From Phoenix dactylifera (taxonomy: Eukaryota; Streptophyta; Magnoliopsida; Arecales; Arecaceae): DNA of 64,000 nucleotides. Positions 1 to 10,446 of this stretch are shown here, piece by piece. Every line of letters starts with the position of its first letter. Position 1 is the first letter of the stretch. Below the pieces are notes generated by a model. The model worked only from the letters and a program-made list of their open reading frames with translations. It was not told the DNA's origin and did no database searches. The stretch covers positions 2,310,938 through 2,374,937 of the forward strand of contig NC_052399.1 of NCBI RefSeq assembly GCF_009389715.1. The letters run 5' to 3'. The translations under genes and the position numbers were made by a program.

Positions 1-300
1 CTCTATGCTTAGAGAGTTCAGAACCAATAAAAATATCCAGTGCAATCACCTGCCATCCGCTGTCTATTTCTATTGGTTGAAACAGCATGATATGGGTGTA
101 GGCGGGGTTCTCCATCTCGATACCCATACATATATCATTCTATTACAATATCAGTATGCCTCATATGGGTTAGTACGGCACACCCAAGTGTTAAAACATC
201 TTCCATACTCACTCTCCCGCTGCATACCAATATAGCACAGTCGGTACGTATGGGAACAGACCGGTATGGCAAACCAAACCTTGGGTGTAGATGAACTGAT
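1..300. repeat. degenerate GTAC/TATGG-rich repeat in intron
   Basis: Short words such as GGTACG, GGTATGG and CATACC recur on both strands here, in the same style as the larger block at 47.25-47.83 kb. No reading frame has coding character. If the exon at 915-1286 is spliced as proposed, this stretch and the rest of 1-914 are intron of that gene. Diverged repeat, called by eye. Confidence 0.35.
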
Positions 301-914
301 ACGGTTCTATTACATTATTCAATGTAATAGGATATCACGACTCAAAAGTCTCTTAAGGCTTAAAAAAGAAAAAGCTAGTAGCTTCCAAAATTTTATTTGG
401 CCAAGTAGCAGCATCATAAAATTTTCTTCAGCACAACGGACTAGTTTCCTGAAACAGCGCTATGTAGGCATGAAAAGCTAAAAAGGCAACTTGTGTTACT
501 TAGCCTGGCAGGAAGTAGATTTATAAAAATGTCTCAAAGTTAGATTTCACAAATAGGAGTTAAGCTTTAACAAAAAGTCCAGTTTCTGATGCAGATCTCA
601 TCAAACCGTGTACTGTGTTGCTGATGCAGATCATACATTGTAACGGTATTTAGCAAAGTTCAAATTTGCAAACAAACTTTAGTTTTCATGCAGAATTTTC
701 TCTTCGAAATCAAACTCTGCATAATGCTTGACGTAACAAATTTTGCAAAGTCGAATTTAGTAGTCTGGACTTTAGAACTGTATGAGCTTGTCGAGGTTAT
801 GTTTTGGACACCTAGGACGATTGTACAACTTAAGATTGCACAAATATATGCTGTGCGAATGAGAAGTAGATTAGGGTTTTTTTTTCAAAAAAAAGGAAAA
901 AGTAAAAATAATAC

Positions 915-1286
915 CTGGAAGACAGGGGGAAGCAAGGGTGTGAAGCAGATGGAGCAATCGAGGACGGCCGGGTCTATGCTGACGCTAATGCTCTCGTTGT
1001 TGTTCCCTCCTTCATGCAATTCTTGCCTCACTTGTGGTTCTATACCGTCCATTTTTCCTACTTCCGCTGCCTTTCCTTCCATCTTTGGCTGGTCCTGCAC
1101 CTCTATTTTCTTTTTTTTTTTGGTTTTGGAGACTTCAATCGTTCGACTTTCTTTATTCTTCTCCGGTGAAAGCGCTTCGACTTCGGTTTGACGACTCGGT
1201 AGAGCTGCGCCCGCACTAAAATCAAATGGTTCTCTGCCACGTGTTGCACGAAGCACTCGATTCCCGCGCCCCGCAGCCTTCATCAT
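915..1286 (-). CDS. SINA-like RING E3 ubiquitin ligase, first exon (partial gene)
   Basis: First exon, 124 codons from an ATG at 1286, ending in phase 0 at 915 where the minus strand reads CAG then the donor GTATTA. The last residues, SIDPAVLDCSICFTPLLPPV, carry the first RING Cys pair (C-x2-C) and match the end of exon 1 of the complete paralogue at 8666-9028. The first ~95 residues are basic and low-complexity (a KTKKKKK run), as is usual for the variable SINA-like N-terminus. The exon with the rest of the RING and the SINA domain must lie left of position 1; nothing at 1-914 encodes it. Family role: RING E3 that brings an E2 to its substrate for ubiquitination. The start is the first of two adjacent ATGs and is not proven. 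A pseudogene cannot be excluded because the remainder is not visible. Confidence 0.7.
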
Positions 1287-1795
1287 GCCGGGATTCGGAT
1301 CTCGTTGGCTGCCGCCGGCTCGCAGGGGGGGGAACGAAGTACGGTAAAACTAAAGAAAGAAGGTAGGGCTAGCCAGTTCACGGGAGGGAAAAGCCAACGT
1401 CATCCTTCTATTTTTCTTTTATTTTATATGACTATTTTGTTATTTTTCCTCTCTTTGTTTAATAATTGGATGCTTTTTCTAACTTTTTTTTTAAAAAAAT
1501 AAAGTATTTATGTCATAATGCACGATATAATACTATTTAGTATGTGCAATACATGTGAAAGAATGCAGAGATTCTACAATTTATTGTAATAAAAGAGTTT
1601 GAGATGGAGTAAATCGGGAAGAGATACTTATGGTAATTGTGATGCATGCTCTCTTCTATGAAAATTAAAAAAAAAAACAAAATGCAATGCATGCATGGGA
1701 GAAATTTCTTATAAGGAAAAAAAAAGTGATATCCTTGATATCACTTGTGGCTAGATTCAGTTCCTTGTAGTTATATGTAAGTATTAATATAGGAT
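1287..1795. other. upstream region of the partial SINA-like gene
   Basis: Minus-strand promoter side of the exon at 915-1286. It is GC-rich near the start codon, then T-rich and A-rich. I see no coding exon and no convincing TATA position. Confidence 0.4.
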
Positions 1796-2748
1796 ATAAC
1801 TAGATACATGCGATACACAGAAAACTTTTTTAGAAACTTTAGGGTTTATTGTATGTATACTCTTCAAAATATACAAAACTGTATAAATATCCTCATATAC
1901 TACTTATTTTGCGTGTATAATATTTTTTTCTTTCTTTTTTTATATATGCACCCATACTATCCAATGATGTTAAAAAATAAACAATTTAAATTTAAAATGA
2001 CTAAAATATTCTTACAGTTAGATGTGCAAAAAGAAAACTTTATAAAAAGATATACATGCAGATAGCAACTTTGTAAGAGTATTCGCACAATTACGCATAT
2101 TTAGAAGGGCATACGCTTAAAAAAAAATTAAGTAAAAATAATTTAATTATTCTTAATAAAAAAAGGTGACAAAAAAATTTAATATTATCATGTTACATGA
2201 TTTTACGTTAATATCAACTCTTATAGAATAAATCATATTACTTTTATAAAATTTTCGCTTCAAAAACAAATAACTCAATATTTACAAATCACTAAAAAAA
2301 TATTTGACTCATTTAAATATCTATAATTAATTTAAAAATTGATATGCTTTAATTTTTTAAAAATAATAAAGAATATATAGATGTCATAGATTCAATGATG
2401 ATAATTATATCAATATCAAATGAAGAACAAAATTACCAAAATGATCACCTAATATTCTAACTTGATCGAGTCATATTCTTAAAAAAGAAAATTGACAAGC
2501 GGCCCAATCTTTTTCGAGTTAGCAAGTTTCAGCTGAGTTATGATCTTTTTTTTAATAAATTTTATGAATGCAGTCCCTTCTAAATATGAAAAATTGCACA
2601 ACTATTCTCAAAAAGTTGCTATTTTGAGTGTATATTCTGATAACTTTTTTTTGCATATTTACCCACAAGGATATTTCAATCATTTTAGTTTTAAGCTGTT
2701 TATTTTTTAATGGTATTAGATAGCACGAGTACATATGCAAAAAAAAAG

Positions 2749-2831
<83 letters not shown>

Positions 2832-2930
2832 AATAAAAATTTTATGAAGGCATTCATGCAATTTCATATATTTAGGAGAATATACATGCAAAAATTTTAC
2901 AACCTTATAAAAATAATACATAAGAGTTTA
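1796..2930. repeat. AT-rich inverted-repeat (foldback) element, copy 1
   Basis: The sequence at about 1800-2115 reappears as its reverse complement at about 2565-2925. Shared landmarks in order are a T/C-rich tract, a GCATAT...CATCTAAT-like block, CCATTAAAAAA, AAAATGA(C/T)TAAAATAT, and AGCAACTTT followed by a ...TGTGCAATT...CATATTTAGAAG block. The same arms in the same inverted order occur at 40.69-41.57 kb. About 450 bp of AT-rich DNA separates the arms. There is no coding capacity. It looks like a non-autonomous DNA element with long terminal inverted repeats, but I could not fix the ends or a target-site duplication. Confidence 0.55.
2750..2828. repeat. (AT)n microsatellite
   Basis: About 79 bases of uninterrupted AT dinucleotide. 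It sits inside the right arm of the foldback element, at the position where the other arms have only a short TATATAT, so it is probably an in-place expansion. It creates spurious Ile-Tyr open frames. Confidence 0.97.
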
Positions 2931-3824
2931 ACCTCTCTTGTGGCAGGATTTAGGTACATAGAGCAATAGAAAATTTTACTTAAGCTTCAGTCTAGCTAAA
3001 CTTTTATGGTTAAATTTGGAATTCACAAAGAAATACATGATGATAATTTTATAAATCCCAAAACTCTACCGGGGGTCTCAAAGTTTGTCATGAATTGAAC
3101 TCTGCCTCATAGATGTAATTCATGCACTCTCTGTACAAGATGAGTGCGAGACTCATTAAATAGACAAAGAGAAACACAAATATTTTGATATTCATGTCTG
3201 ACCCATGATTACTTCCTACACAATAAAGAATAAATAACATTACTGTATTATTATGGTTAGTTGATGTATACTCATCTTCACAAATAAAAAAGAAATCCAT
3301 TCCACATTTATCCCTTTCTAGAGTAAACCAAGATACACATGAATATCTGAAACTCTGGTCATCTTATTTGTGATCAGCTACTGGCAAACCTCATTACTAC
3401 CAGCTCTTGCATTTCAAATACAACAGTGGACATTGGGTTGCTATACTCATTTAACAAGAATCCAGCCCAACCCACCGCTACAAAATAGCATATGCAAAGC
3501 TTGGATATGGCAATGGCTCACCCCTCGTAGGCAGAGGCCATCAATCATTTGATTCTGGTACGCAAAAGAATAAAAATCACTACTACAGATGCAAAAAATT
3601 CATTAGATTGCAATCACTGCATTCTTGACAACAAAAGATTTAAGCATGTCTGCAGATTTGAAGATGACAGCCGTGATCCCAACAATTAATGAAATGTTAG
3701 TTAAAAAAAAAAAAAACCTTGAAGAATGGTGACACCATCAAACAGGATTAAACAGTAAATGACCAGAGTCCCCATGAATCAATGTTGATTTATTATAAAC
3801 CTGCATGCTGAACCAGCAAAAACA
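2931..3824. other. intergenic, no gene seen
   Basis: AT-rich sequence between the foldback element and the 3' side of the SINA-like gene. Short open frames only, none recognisable. Confidence 0.4.
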
Positions 3825-4478
3825 TGGTAGGCCACATGCAAAGAATTTATAGAGTGATTCCCAAAGCTTTTCATATACATATGATACATCCCGAAGCTTT
3901 TCATATACAAATGACACATCCTTCGAGTTTCACTCATGACCAATATAATACAGCACCAGTTACAGAAATTCAATAGTTTGTCTAAGCTATTTACAACGTT
4001 TACAGATAATCTAAACAAATGATGCACAGTTTGAGTTTCACTCTTGAAGACATAATACAACACTAGTTACAGAGATTGAAGAGTTGGTCCAAGCTATTTA
4101 AAGTACCAAGAGATGATCTGAAATTAAACATAAGAGGACATGGTTAAATTGGAGCACAAGATTTGATTTCTGGTAGGCCACAGGCACAGAATTTATACAA
4201 AGATTCCTGAAGCTTTTCATATACAAATGATACATCCTTCCGAGTTTCACTCATGAAGATATAATACAGCACCAGTTACAGAAATTCAAGAGTTTGTCTA
4301 AACTATTTACAACGCTTTCAGATAATGATGCATAGTTCAAGTTTCACTCTTGAAGACATAATACAACACTAGTTACAGAGATTGAAGAGTTGGTCCAAGC
4401 TATTTACAGTACCTAGAGATGATCTGAAATTCAACATAAAAGGGCATGGTTAATTTAGAGCACAAGATTTGATTTCTG
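3825..4478. repeat. tandem duplication of SINA-like 3' UTR and last codons
   Basis: Two diverged direct copies: 3825-4170 and 4171-4478, both beginning TGGTAGGCCAC (the second has CAGG for CATG after it). The right copy contains the real stop codon and last seven codons (QKSNLVL) of the gene at 4455-9028. The left copy carries the same seven codons but has CAA where the stop TAA should be. The left copy also has an internal ~40-bp repeat around 3880-3925. On the minus strand the left copy lies downstream of the functional stop, so it extends the 3' UTR. Confidence 0.8.
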
Positions 4479-7400
4479 AATACAAACATCCAGTAGCATT
4501 ATTCCAGAGGAATAAAAAAAGTCATGGGGAACCAAAAGAAAAGCCTTGGTAGGATGAACCCCCTTCCATTCTTTAATATTTGTTGTGCAAGCCTTTAACA
4601 GGACAGAACTTTCCTCACCAGTTGCTGTAAGTTCATAAGAGAAATTGCCCTCTGGGGTGTCTGGTCGAATGCAGGCAATTGAAAGGGCATAACCCATGGC
4701 CACATCCCTATTGTTAAGGAGGAGGAAGAGATGACCATCGTCGCCCTGGAGAACAAAAAATGGCTCCATTGGCTTCAAGTTAACTTTAAAGGGCTGACCA
4801 TAGCAGAATCTCTTAGAAGACTTGCTATGTTTGCTACTAAAATGCGCTGATAGCATTACTGTGGACCCACTGAATGTGCAATCAGAAACAGGACAGTAGC
4901 ATGGTGCATAAATACATGTTTCTTCATGATGATCTCTCTGAGTGTAGTTGATAGTTCTCCTGCAGCCATATTTGGCATGACGGCAAGAAATTTTGATAGA
5001 CTCAATGATTTTCTCGAGTGCTAGATTGCGGCTGAAGCTGATTTCACAGGAGCAGAGGTAGCATTTATGATCAAGCTTGGACCAGCAAGAACAGCATGCA
5101 ACATGCCCATTTGAACACTGAAGATTAAAAACATCAGTTGGGACATCCAACACATGTCCAGAAGAAATCATAAATGAGAATTATATCATAAATAAATACT
5201 GGAGTCAGACACAGGTATCTTTCACTGAAGGAGAAGCCACCACAGTGGTCGAGTGGCTTGCTTGATGGGAGAGACATGGTAAACAAGATAAGGAGTGATT
5301 GTTGAAAGGAGCGATAATTTTGAAATGCTTCTTTCTTTTTTGGGTTCAGCAATCCTTCTTGGTTGTGCAATGTGTGTGTGTGCTTGTTTTTTTTTGGGTA
5401 GGGGGCGCAAGGGTGTAGGTTTCCAGACAAAACAAGTCTTACAGAAAGCCCCTGGTCTACCCTAAGCACTAGGCTTTACATTCCATGGTCTTTCAGCCAA
5501 TTCAAGTTTCTTCATGGTCCACAATCTTCAAATCCATGATCATCTCAGTAGGATTTGAACACATGACCTCCTTTGAGCAGAGGAGAGGCATAACTTCTTG
5601 GTCTAAACCCAATGTCCGAAGTACAATTGCCGTTAAGAACGGTTGACTTTATTGTGATAAATAGACACAGAATAAATACTTGTATGGTTAAAAGAAAATC
5701 AGTCAAGAAGTGTATATCAAAGAGAGGAGGGGTGGGGGTTTTGGATTCGAGATTTAATGAAGAGTCCCATCATTACCAATGGTAACTCCCGATGGTCAGT
5801 GCCAACCATGATAGTAACTGACACCCCATAGAGAATTACCGACATCATCCTAAGAAACATGATGGAATCTGTTAATTTGTGAACAAAAGCCAATCTGTGC
5901 TTCCTTAACCAGTCAATCCCAAAAATATTTAAGTTTTGATTTGAGGGCCTCTAGGCTGTCTAACCATATATAGGCCTACAGGCCAAACAAGACAAAACTG
6001 GCGATATCATCAATCACACAAATGTTCATGATTCCAATTTGATCTGCATTTCTTCATTTGTCATTATTGATCATTCAGAGTCAGTTCAGCAAACCTTCTT
6101 CTGGTACCAATCTTGTTGGTTTGGTGAGTCTTACTCTTCTCTGTGAGTCACCACATTGTTATTATCTTTTACGTTTCCCAGACCCCACAATTTAGCCTGG
6201 AGTACCTGCACTTGATACTTAAACACATGTTGGTAGGACACTTGGACATGCCTCCATAAGAAGAAATTCTTAGATATTAAAAGGTTCTGATGCTTAGACA
6301 TACACTTGGATCCGACATGCAAATATAAGTCCATATAACATAGGCTATCTTCAGTTATTTGTGACAAACTATGCCGATTCCATACCCATCCACATGTTTG
6401 ACATCCTTGGAAGTCAGAACCACCTCTCAGAATTCCTTATAGACTCCTTCACCATTACACAAACATCCCTTTTCTATTGAATATCCAACAATTAAAGAAA
6501 TAAGTTTTCCACTCTCTAAAAAAGAACAAAAGTATCTCATATGACTTGATATGTAAACAGACTGTGTTATAATACAGGTCTGAACTATTCGTAGTGAAAT
6601 GACAAAATGACATTAAACATGAAGAAGAGTATTTTTGGTCATTTTAGTAGTGCAGCATGTCATCATCACTACATATGCTCAAAACTTGTGATGCATTAAG
6701 CACCTTTCAGATTACCAAGTGCTTTTTCCATTGAGTGCATGGATAGAGAGAAAAATATTTTTAGAAATCCAAAAAAAAGCATGTTCAACAATTCCTCTAA
6801 TAACTGTATTAATAGATATTCCAGCCATAATTCTATCTATCAAAATTATACTATAGTCAGTCTAGATTAAGAAATCATCCTATTACTCATAATCTACAAT
6901 TTTGATTTGTCTAAAAATCAATTTTTTTTTTTTTTTGACAATTTTTAACTCTGCATCTAGTGGAACAAAACATAAGCTGGTAGAGGTAAGATGCCAAAAT
7001 TCAAGGTGGGCCATATAAATTGATAATACACAACCTCCAATGTTGATATAAAAACACATAAAAACTAGAAGCTAGGAGGGTGAGCACATATAAATCATAC
7101 ACTAGATCAAATCATTAGATCTTTCCCATTAAAACTATTAATTATGTAATTGCACAATGTATAAGATATGGAAAAAGAAGATGATTCAATGACTAAAAGA
7201 ACAGCTATGCAAAATAAATTTCCAAGTATGTAATCCATGGCTGATCTCTGAAGTCCCATTTGATGCAAGCTGTGAAGATAATAGTCTAGAAATTCTCATA
7301 CAAGCTTGACCCTGAATTTGAAAAATACCTGAAGGAGGGTGTGTGAGAGATATACCGATAATAGCTCCTCAGTCTTGGGTGATAGATGAGGCTCTATTGT

Positions 7401-9028
7401 AGTTCTCCTCTTTATACCAAGGCAGTCCAGAGCCAACCTTATTTTGGTTCAACTTCCTCAAAAATCACCAAAAAATTTATCTTATTCAACATTAAACAGT
7501 AGAAGTGACCATTGGAAGCCAATCTTTTAATCTGTCATCTTGTACATGCAATAGACCTATGGACTCAACAACATCCTTGAGCCTCTGGTGTCCCAACATC
7601 CTTAGATGTTGAAACCATCTTCAATTAGATTTGACCATAAAATGCGCTTCATGATTTATACCCTCCACCATTTTTTTATTGCAAGCATAAATTTTCCTGA
7701 GTTAATTGCCATAAACATTTTCTGGGCCTACCTTTTACAACGCACCAACTCTTAGTTCCATGACAATCCACATTTTGCACACTCAATTCACCATTCCCAT
7801 AATTATTTGCTTCAATGAATTTTATAATGACTTTAGGTTCTAGTCACAAGTTTTATCCATCTTTTTCCTTCTATTCCAAAACCAAAACCAAATAATCATT
7901 CGACACGTGCTCTCAACTTTTTCCAGCTAATTAAGGACTCCTCCTGAAATACAACCAGTCCTAGATTCTCAAATCATCCTAATCTGACCTAAAACATAAG
8001 TTTACTTTTATCTACTTGTCCACAATCGTTTGTTGCTAAGATATTTCTACTCAGTACATGCAATCGTCCCATAAATGGCTACAGTTCATGATGAAGACTG
8101 ACAAGTATAATTAATGGAATGTTAAAGAAAATTGTTAATTCACAACATTGAGGCCCCTAGGCATTACTAATGCACTGTCATAACCATAAAGACCTGGGAT
8201 TCATAAGCTAATAATAATATTTCAAATACTATTAGATCAGGTTAACTGGAAACATGCACACAGCACGTGACTTTCCTTTAAAACTTAGAACCCTAAAATC
8301 TACCCAGAGTTGAAACTACAAATGAAATATATTTCAAACATAGAAGGATCCATACAATAGGATTGTTGAGAACTCCTGAATCTAACTCTTAGATGAAGCA
8401 TTAACCAACCGCCCTTTGATCCCGCCCACAGGTCCAAATGATGACGGGCACAAAGTAGTCAATTTACCAAAAGAGGATGACAAGCCACTAAAATGCTGCG
8501 AATAAGAACAAAAATCCCAAACTCCTCGATTTCCAAACGATAAATCTCTTTTTCCCAATTTCGTTCTTAATAAAAGAAATCATTTAGTCTCAAATTTATC
8601 TTAGAATTGATGATTTGATCAATTTCTGTTTTAGGATTAGGAAAAGGGGATCGGGGTAATCTAACCTGCAATAGAGGCGGGCGCAAGGGCTCATAGCAGA
8701 TGCAGCAATCAAGAACATCAGGATCTATCCTAACGCTAATTCCATCGCCGTTCTCCTTCCCAGAAGATATACCCCCATCTCCTTGCTCCGCCTCCTTCTT
8801 CTCCTCTTCTTCCACCTCTCCCCCTTCTCCTCCTTCCTCCTCCCCGGCCGCCACCTCCGCCTCCTCCTCCCCTTCTACCTCATTTCCCATCTCCCTCTTT
8901 CCTTTCGTCTTTGATTTCTTGCCCTTTTTGGGACTTCTTCGATCGATCTCCTCCGCTCCTCCGCTCCTCTTCTTCCTCCTCCCGTCACCCATCTCCTCCT
9001 CCTCGTCTTCCAACGAGAACCTCGCCAT
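4455..9028 (-). CDS. SINA-like RING E3 ubiquitin ligase (complete, two exons)
   Basis: Exon 1 is 8666-9028 (121 codons) and exon 2 is 4455-5117 (220 codons plus TAA); total 341 residues. Exon 1 ends TTGCAG with donor GTTAGA; exon 2 follows a TTTTTAATCTTCAG acceptor, in phase 0. Residues 1-100 are charged and low-complexity (E/K/G-rich). The RING is split by the intron: C108-x2-C111 in exon 1, then C122-xx-GH126-xx-C129-xx-C132 and C140-x2-C143 in exon 2. A SIAH-type zinc finger follows (CRHAKYGC ... HHEETC ... APCYCPVSDC ... HFSSKH, roughly residues 160-225), then the SINA-type C-terminal domain. Family members are cytosolic/nuclear E3 ligases that dimerise through this domain and ubiquitinate bound substrates; no substrate can be inferred here. 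The single 3.5-kb intron at this position matches the neighbour at 915-1286, so the two are tandem paralogues. The start is the first in-frame ATG. Confidence 0.9.
5118..8665 (-). other. intron of the SINA-like gene
   Basis: 3548-bp GT-AG intron. It holds the SINE-like sequence near 5.4-5.6 kb and otherwise AT-rich DNA with no exon-like open frames. No other element in it is clear enough to name. Confidence 0.8.
5388..5625 (-). mobile_element. tRNA-related SINE-like sequence
   Basis: Read on the minus strand, a B-box-like GTGTTCAAATCCT (near 5545-5560) is followed by ~150 bp of unique sequence ending in a GCGCCCCCTACCC block and a run of nine A (5388-5396 on the plus strand as T). This order (tRNA-like promoter, body, A-tail) is that of a plant SINE. 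A plausible A-box lies near 5610. I found no clear target-site duplication, and the body family is not identified. Confidence 0.5.
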
Positions 9029-10240
9029 GACCTCAGCCCGTTCGATCGAAATCCTTAACGAAATAAAATGGAGGCCTGAAGGTCTCGCCCTTCTCTTCGT
9101 TCTCCGTGGGTGGTTTCGAGTGCTTCGAGCCTTTCACCGGCGAAGCGGAGGGGTATCAGCGCCTCGACGTCCCAGCGGTTAATCATCACACGTAGCCAAT
9201 AAGCCGTTGAATTAATCACAGCCGTCCAACTTCAATACTTTTCTTGATTGTTTTATATAATATATTAACTAATTTTAGTTTCTTATGGAAGACTAGAAGC
9301 AATTTTACCGCGAGAAATTTCTTCATTGTGCTAGTTTAATTGGAAGATGAGAATAATTAGAATGGCTAAATTGAAATTAACAGTTGATGATATGGAAAAG
9401 CAGGCAAAGAAGGCCACTTTGAAACAGAGAAGGCATAAATGTTCAAGCATGAAATGGATTACTAAATTTAAGAGGATTTGAGGATATAAGTCTCTTATAA
9501 TGGATTTCTATGTCTCCAACACTAAAAATAGGGGGAAAAAGTTTAAATTTGCAAATTTTGTGACATGCTTTAATAAAGCTTGGTAATTAGATATCATGGT
9601 CAGAAATAATTGGAAGGATGCAGATTAGATTTCATGAGGAAAAATTACCTTTAATAGCAATTAATATTTACAAACTGTATGAAGTGGCTGATAAAATAAA
9701 TATATTTCTGAAAGTTGGAAAGGTAAAGGAGCAGCCGAAGGATGATCCTGGAGTTGAATGGACCATATGAAATGAACCCGCGCTTGTTCCAATGATCATA
9801 CCCTAGCTATTGCTTAGCAATCAGAGATTCAGAATTTGAAGTTCTGATGGTGCTTTTACGTCAGAACTCTGAAAACATCTTTTGCTGTCACGTTTAATCT
9901 TTTTATCATGTTCAGCCATTCGAATCTCTGCTGGCGAACTGCCAAATCAGATTTGATCTTCGCTGGATGATGTCCTTCACATTAAAAGAGATTAGACTAC
10001 ATAAAGTAGATTACCGGTCATCACCATCCCCATCATATATGGAGTTGCCATTAGCAAAACTTGACTTGAAAAATAATGAAGGGAAAAATTCTCATCAATG
10101 GTACGATATATATCACGAGGTAATAAGCAAACAATAACAAAGACTAAACCCATCTGGCTAAGGGAAATCACGCGAAAAACAAGACAATATCATTAAACTA
10201 AAACAGGTTACATGGGACATATATAACTTTGGCGTGAAAA
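9029..10240. other. upstream region of SINA-like gene and intergenic DNA
   Basis: The first ~150 bases are GC-rich and form the probable promoter/5' UTR of the minus-strand SINA-like gene. The rest is AT-rich with no recognisable gene. Confidence 0.4.
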
Positions 10241-10242
10241 CT

Positions 10243-10446
10243 CTATTTACAACCAACAAATTCTATCAATGACATAGAACCCAAGGCACTGCCAACCGAA
10301 AACCCTATCAATGACATAGAACCCAAGGCACTGCCCACAGGGAACCGAGATCGAAGAGTGATGCATTCGCGAAACAAACACTGCTGGGCCTTCATTGAAG
10401 GAGCGTCAGGAGAAGATGAAGATGAACAGAAGACCTCTTCGTCCAC
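10243..10446 (-). other. open frame with in-frame 14-residue tandem repeat, unrecognised
   Basis: I do not recognise this frame. It reads MDEEVFCSSSSSPDAPSMKA, then a segment ending with GSALGSMSLI repeated twice, then stop. The repeat comes from a 42-bp direct duplication (copies from 10263 and 10305), a multiple of three, so the frame is kept. The frame is open upstream for only ~20 more codons and no acceptor or partner exon was found. It may be a decayed gene end or chance in a GC-richer patch (10.2-11.3 kb). Confidence 0.2.

Noticed and set aside
2552..2921. Minus-strand frames with long Ile-Tyr runs
   Set aside because: Translation of the (AT)n microsatellite, not protein-coding.
8700..9182. 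160-codon plus-strand Ser/Pro-rich frame
   Set aside because: Antisense of SINA-like exon 1, whose RING Cys pair and donor site are on the minus strand.
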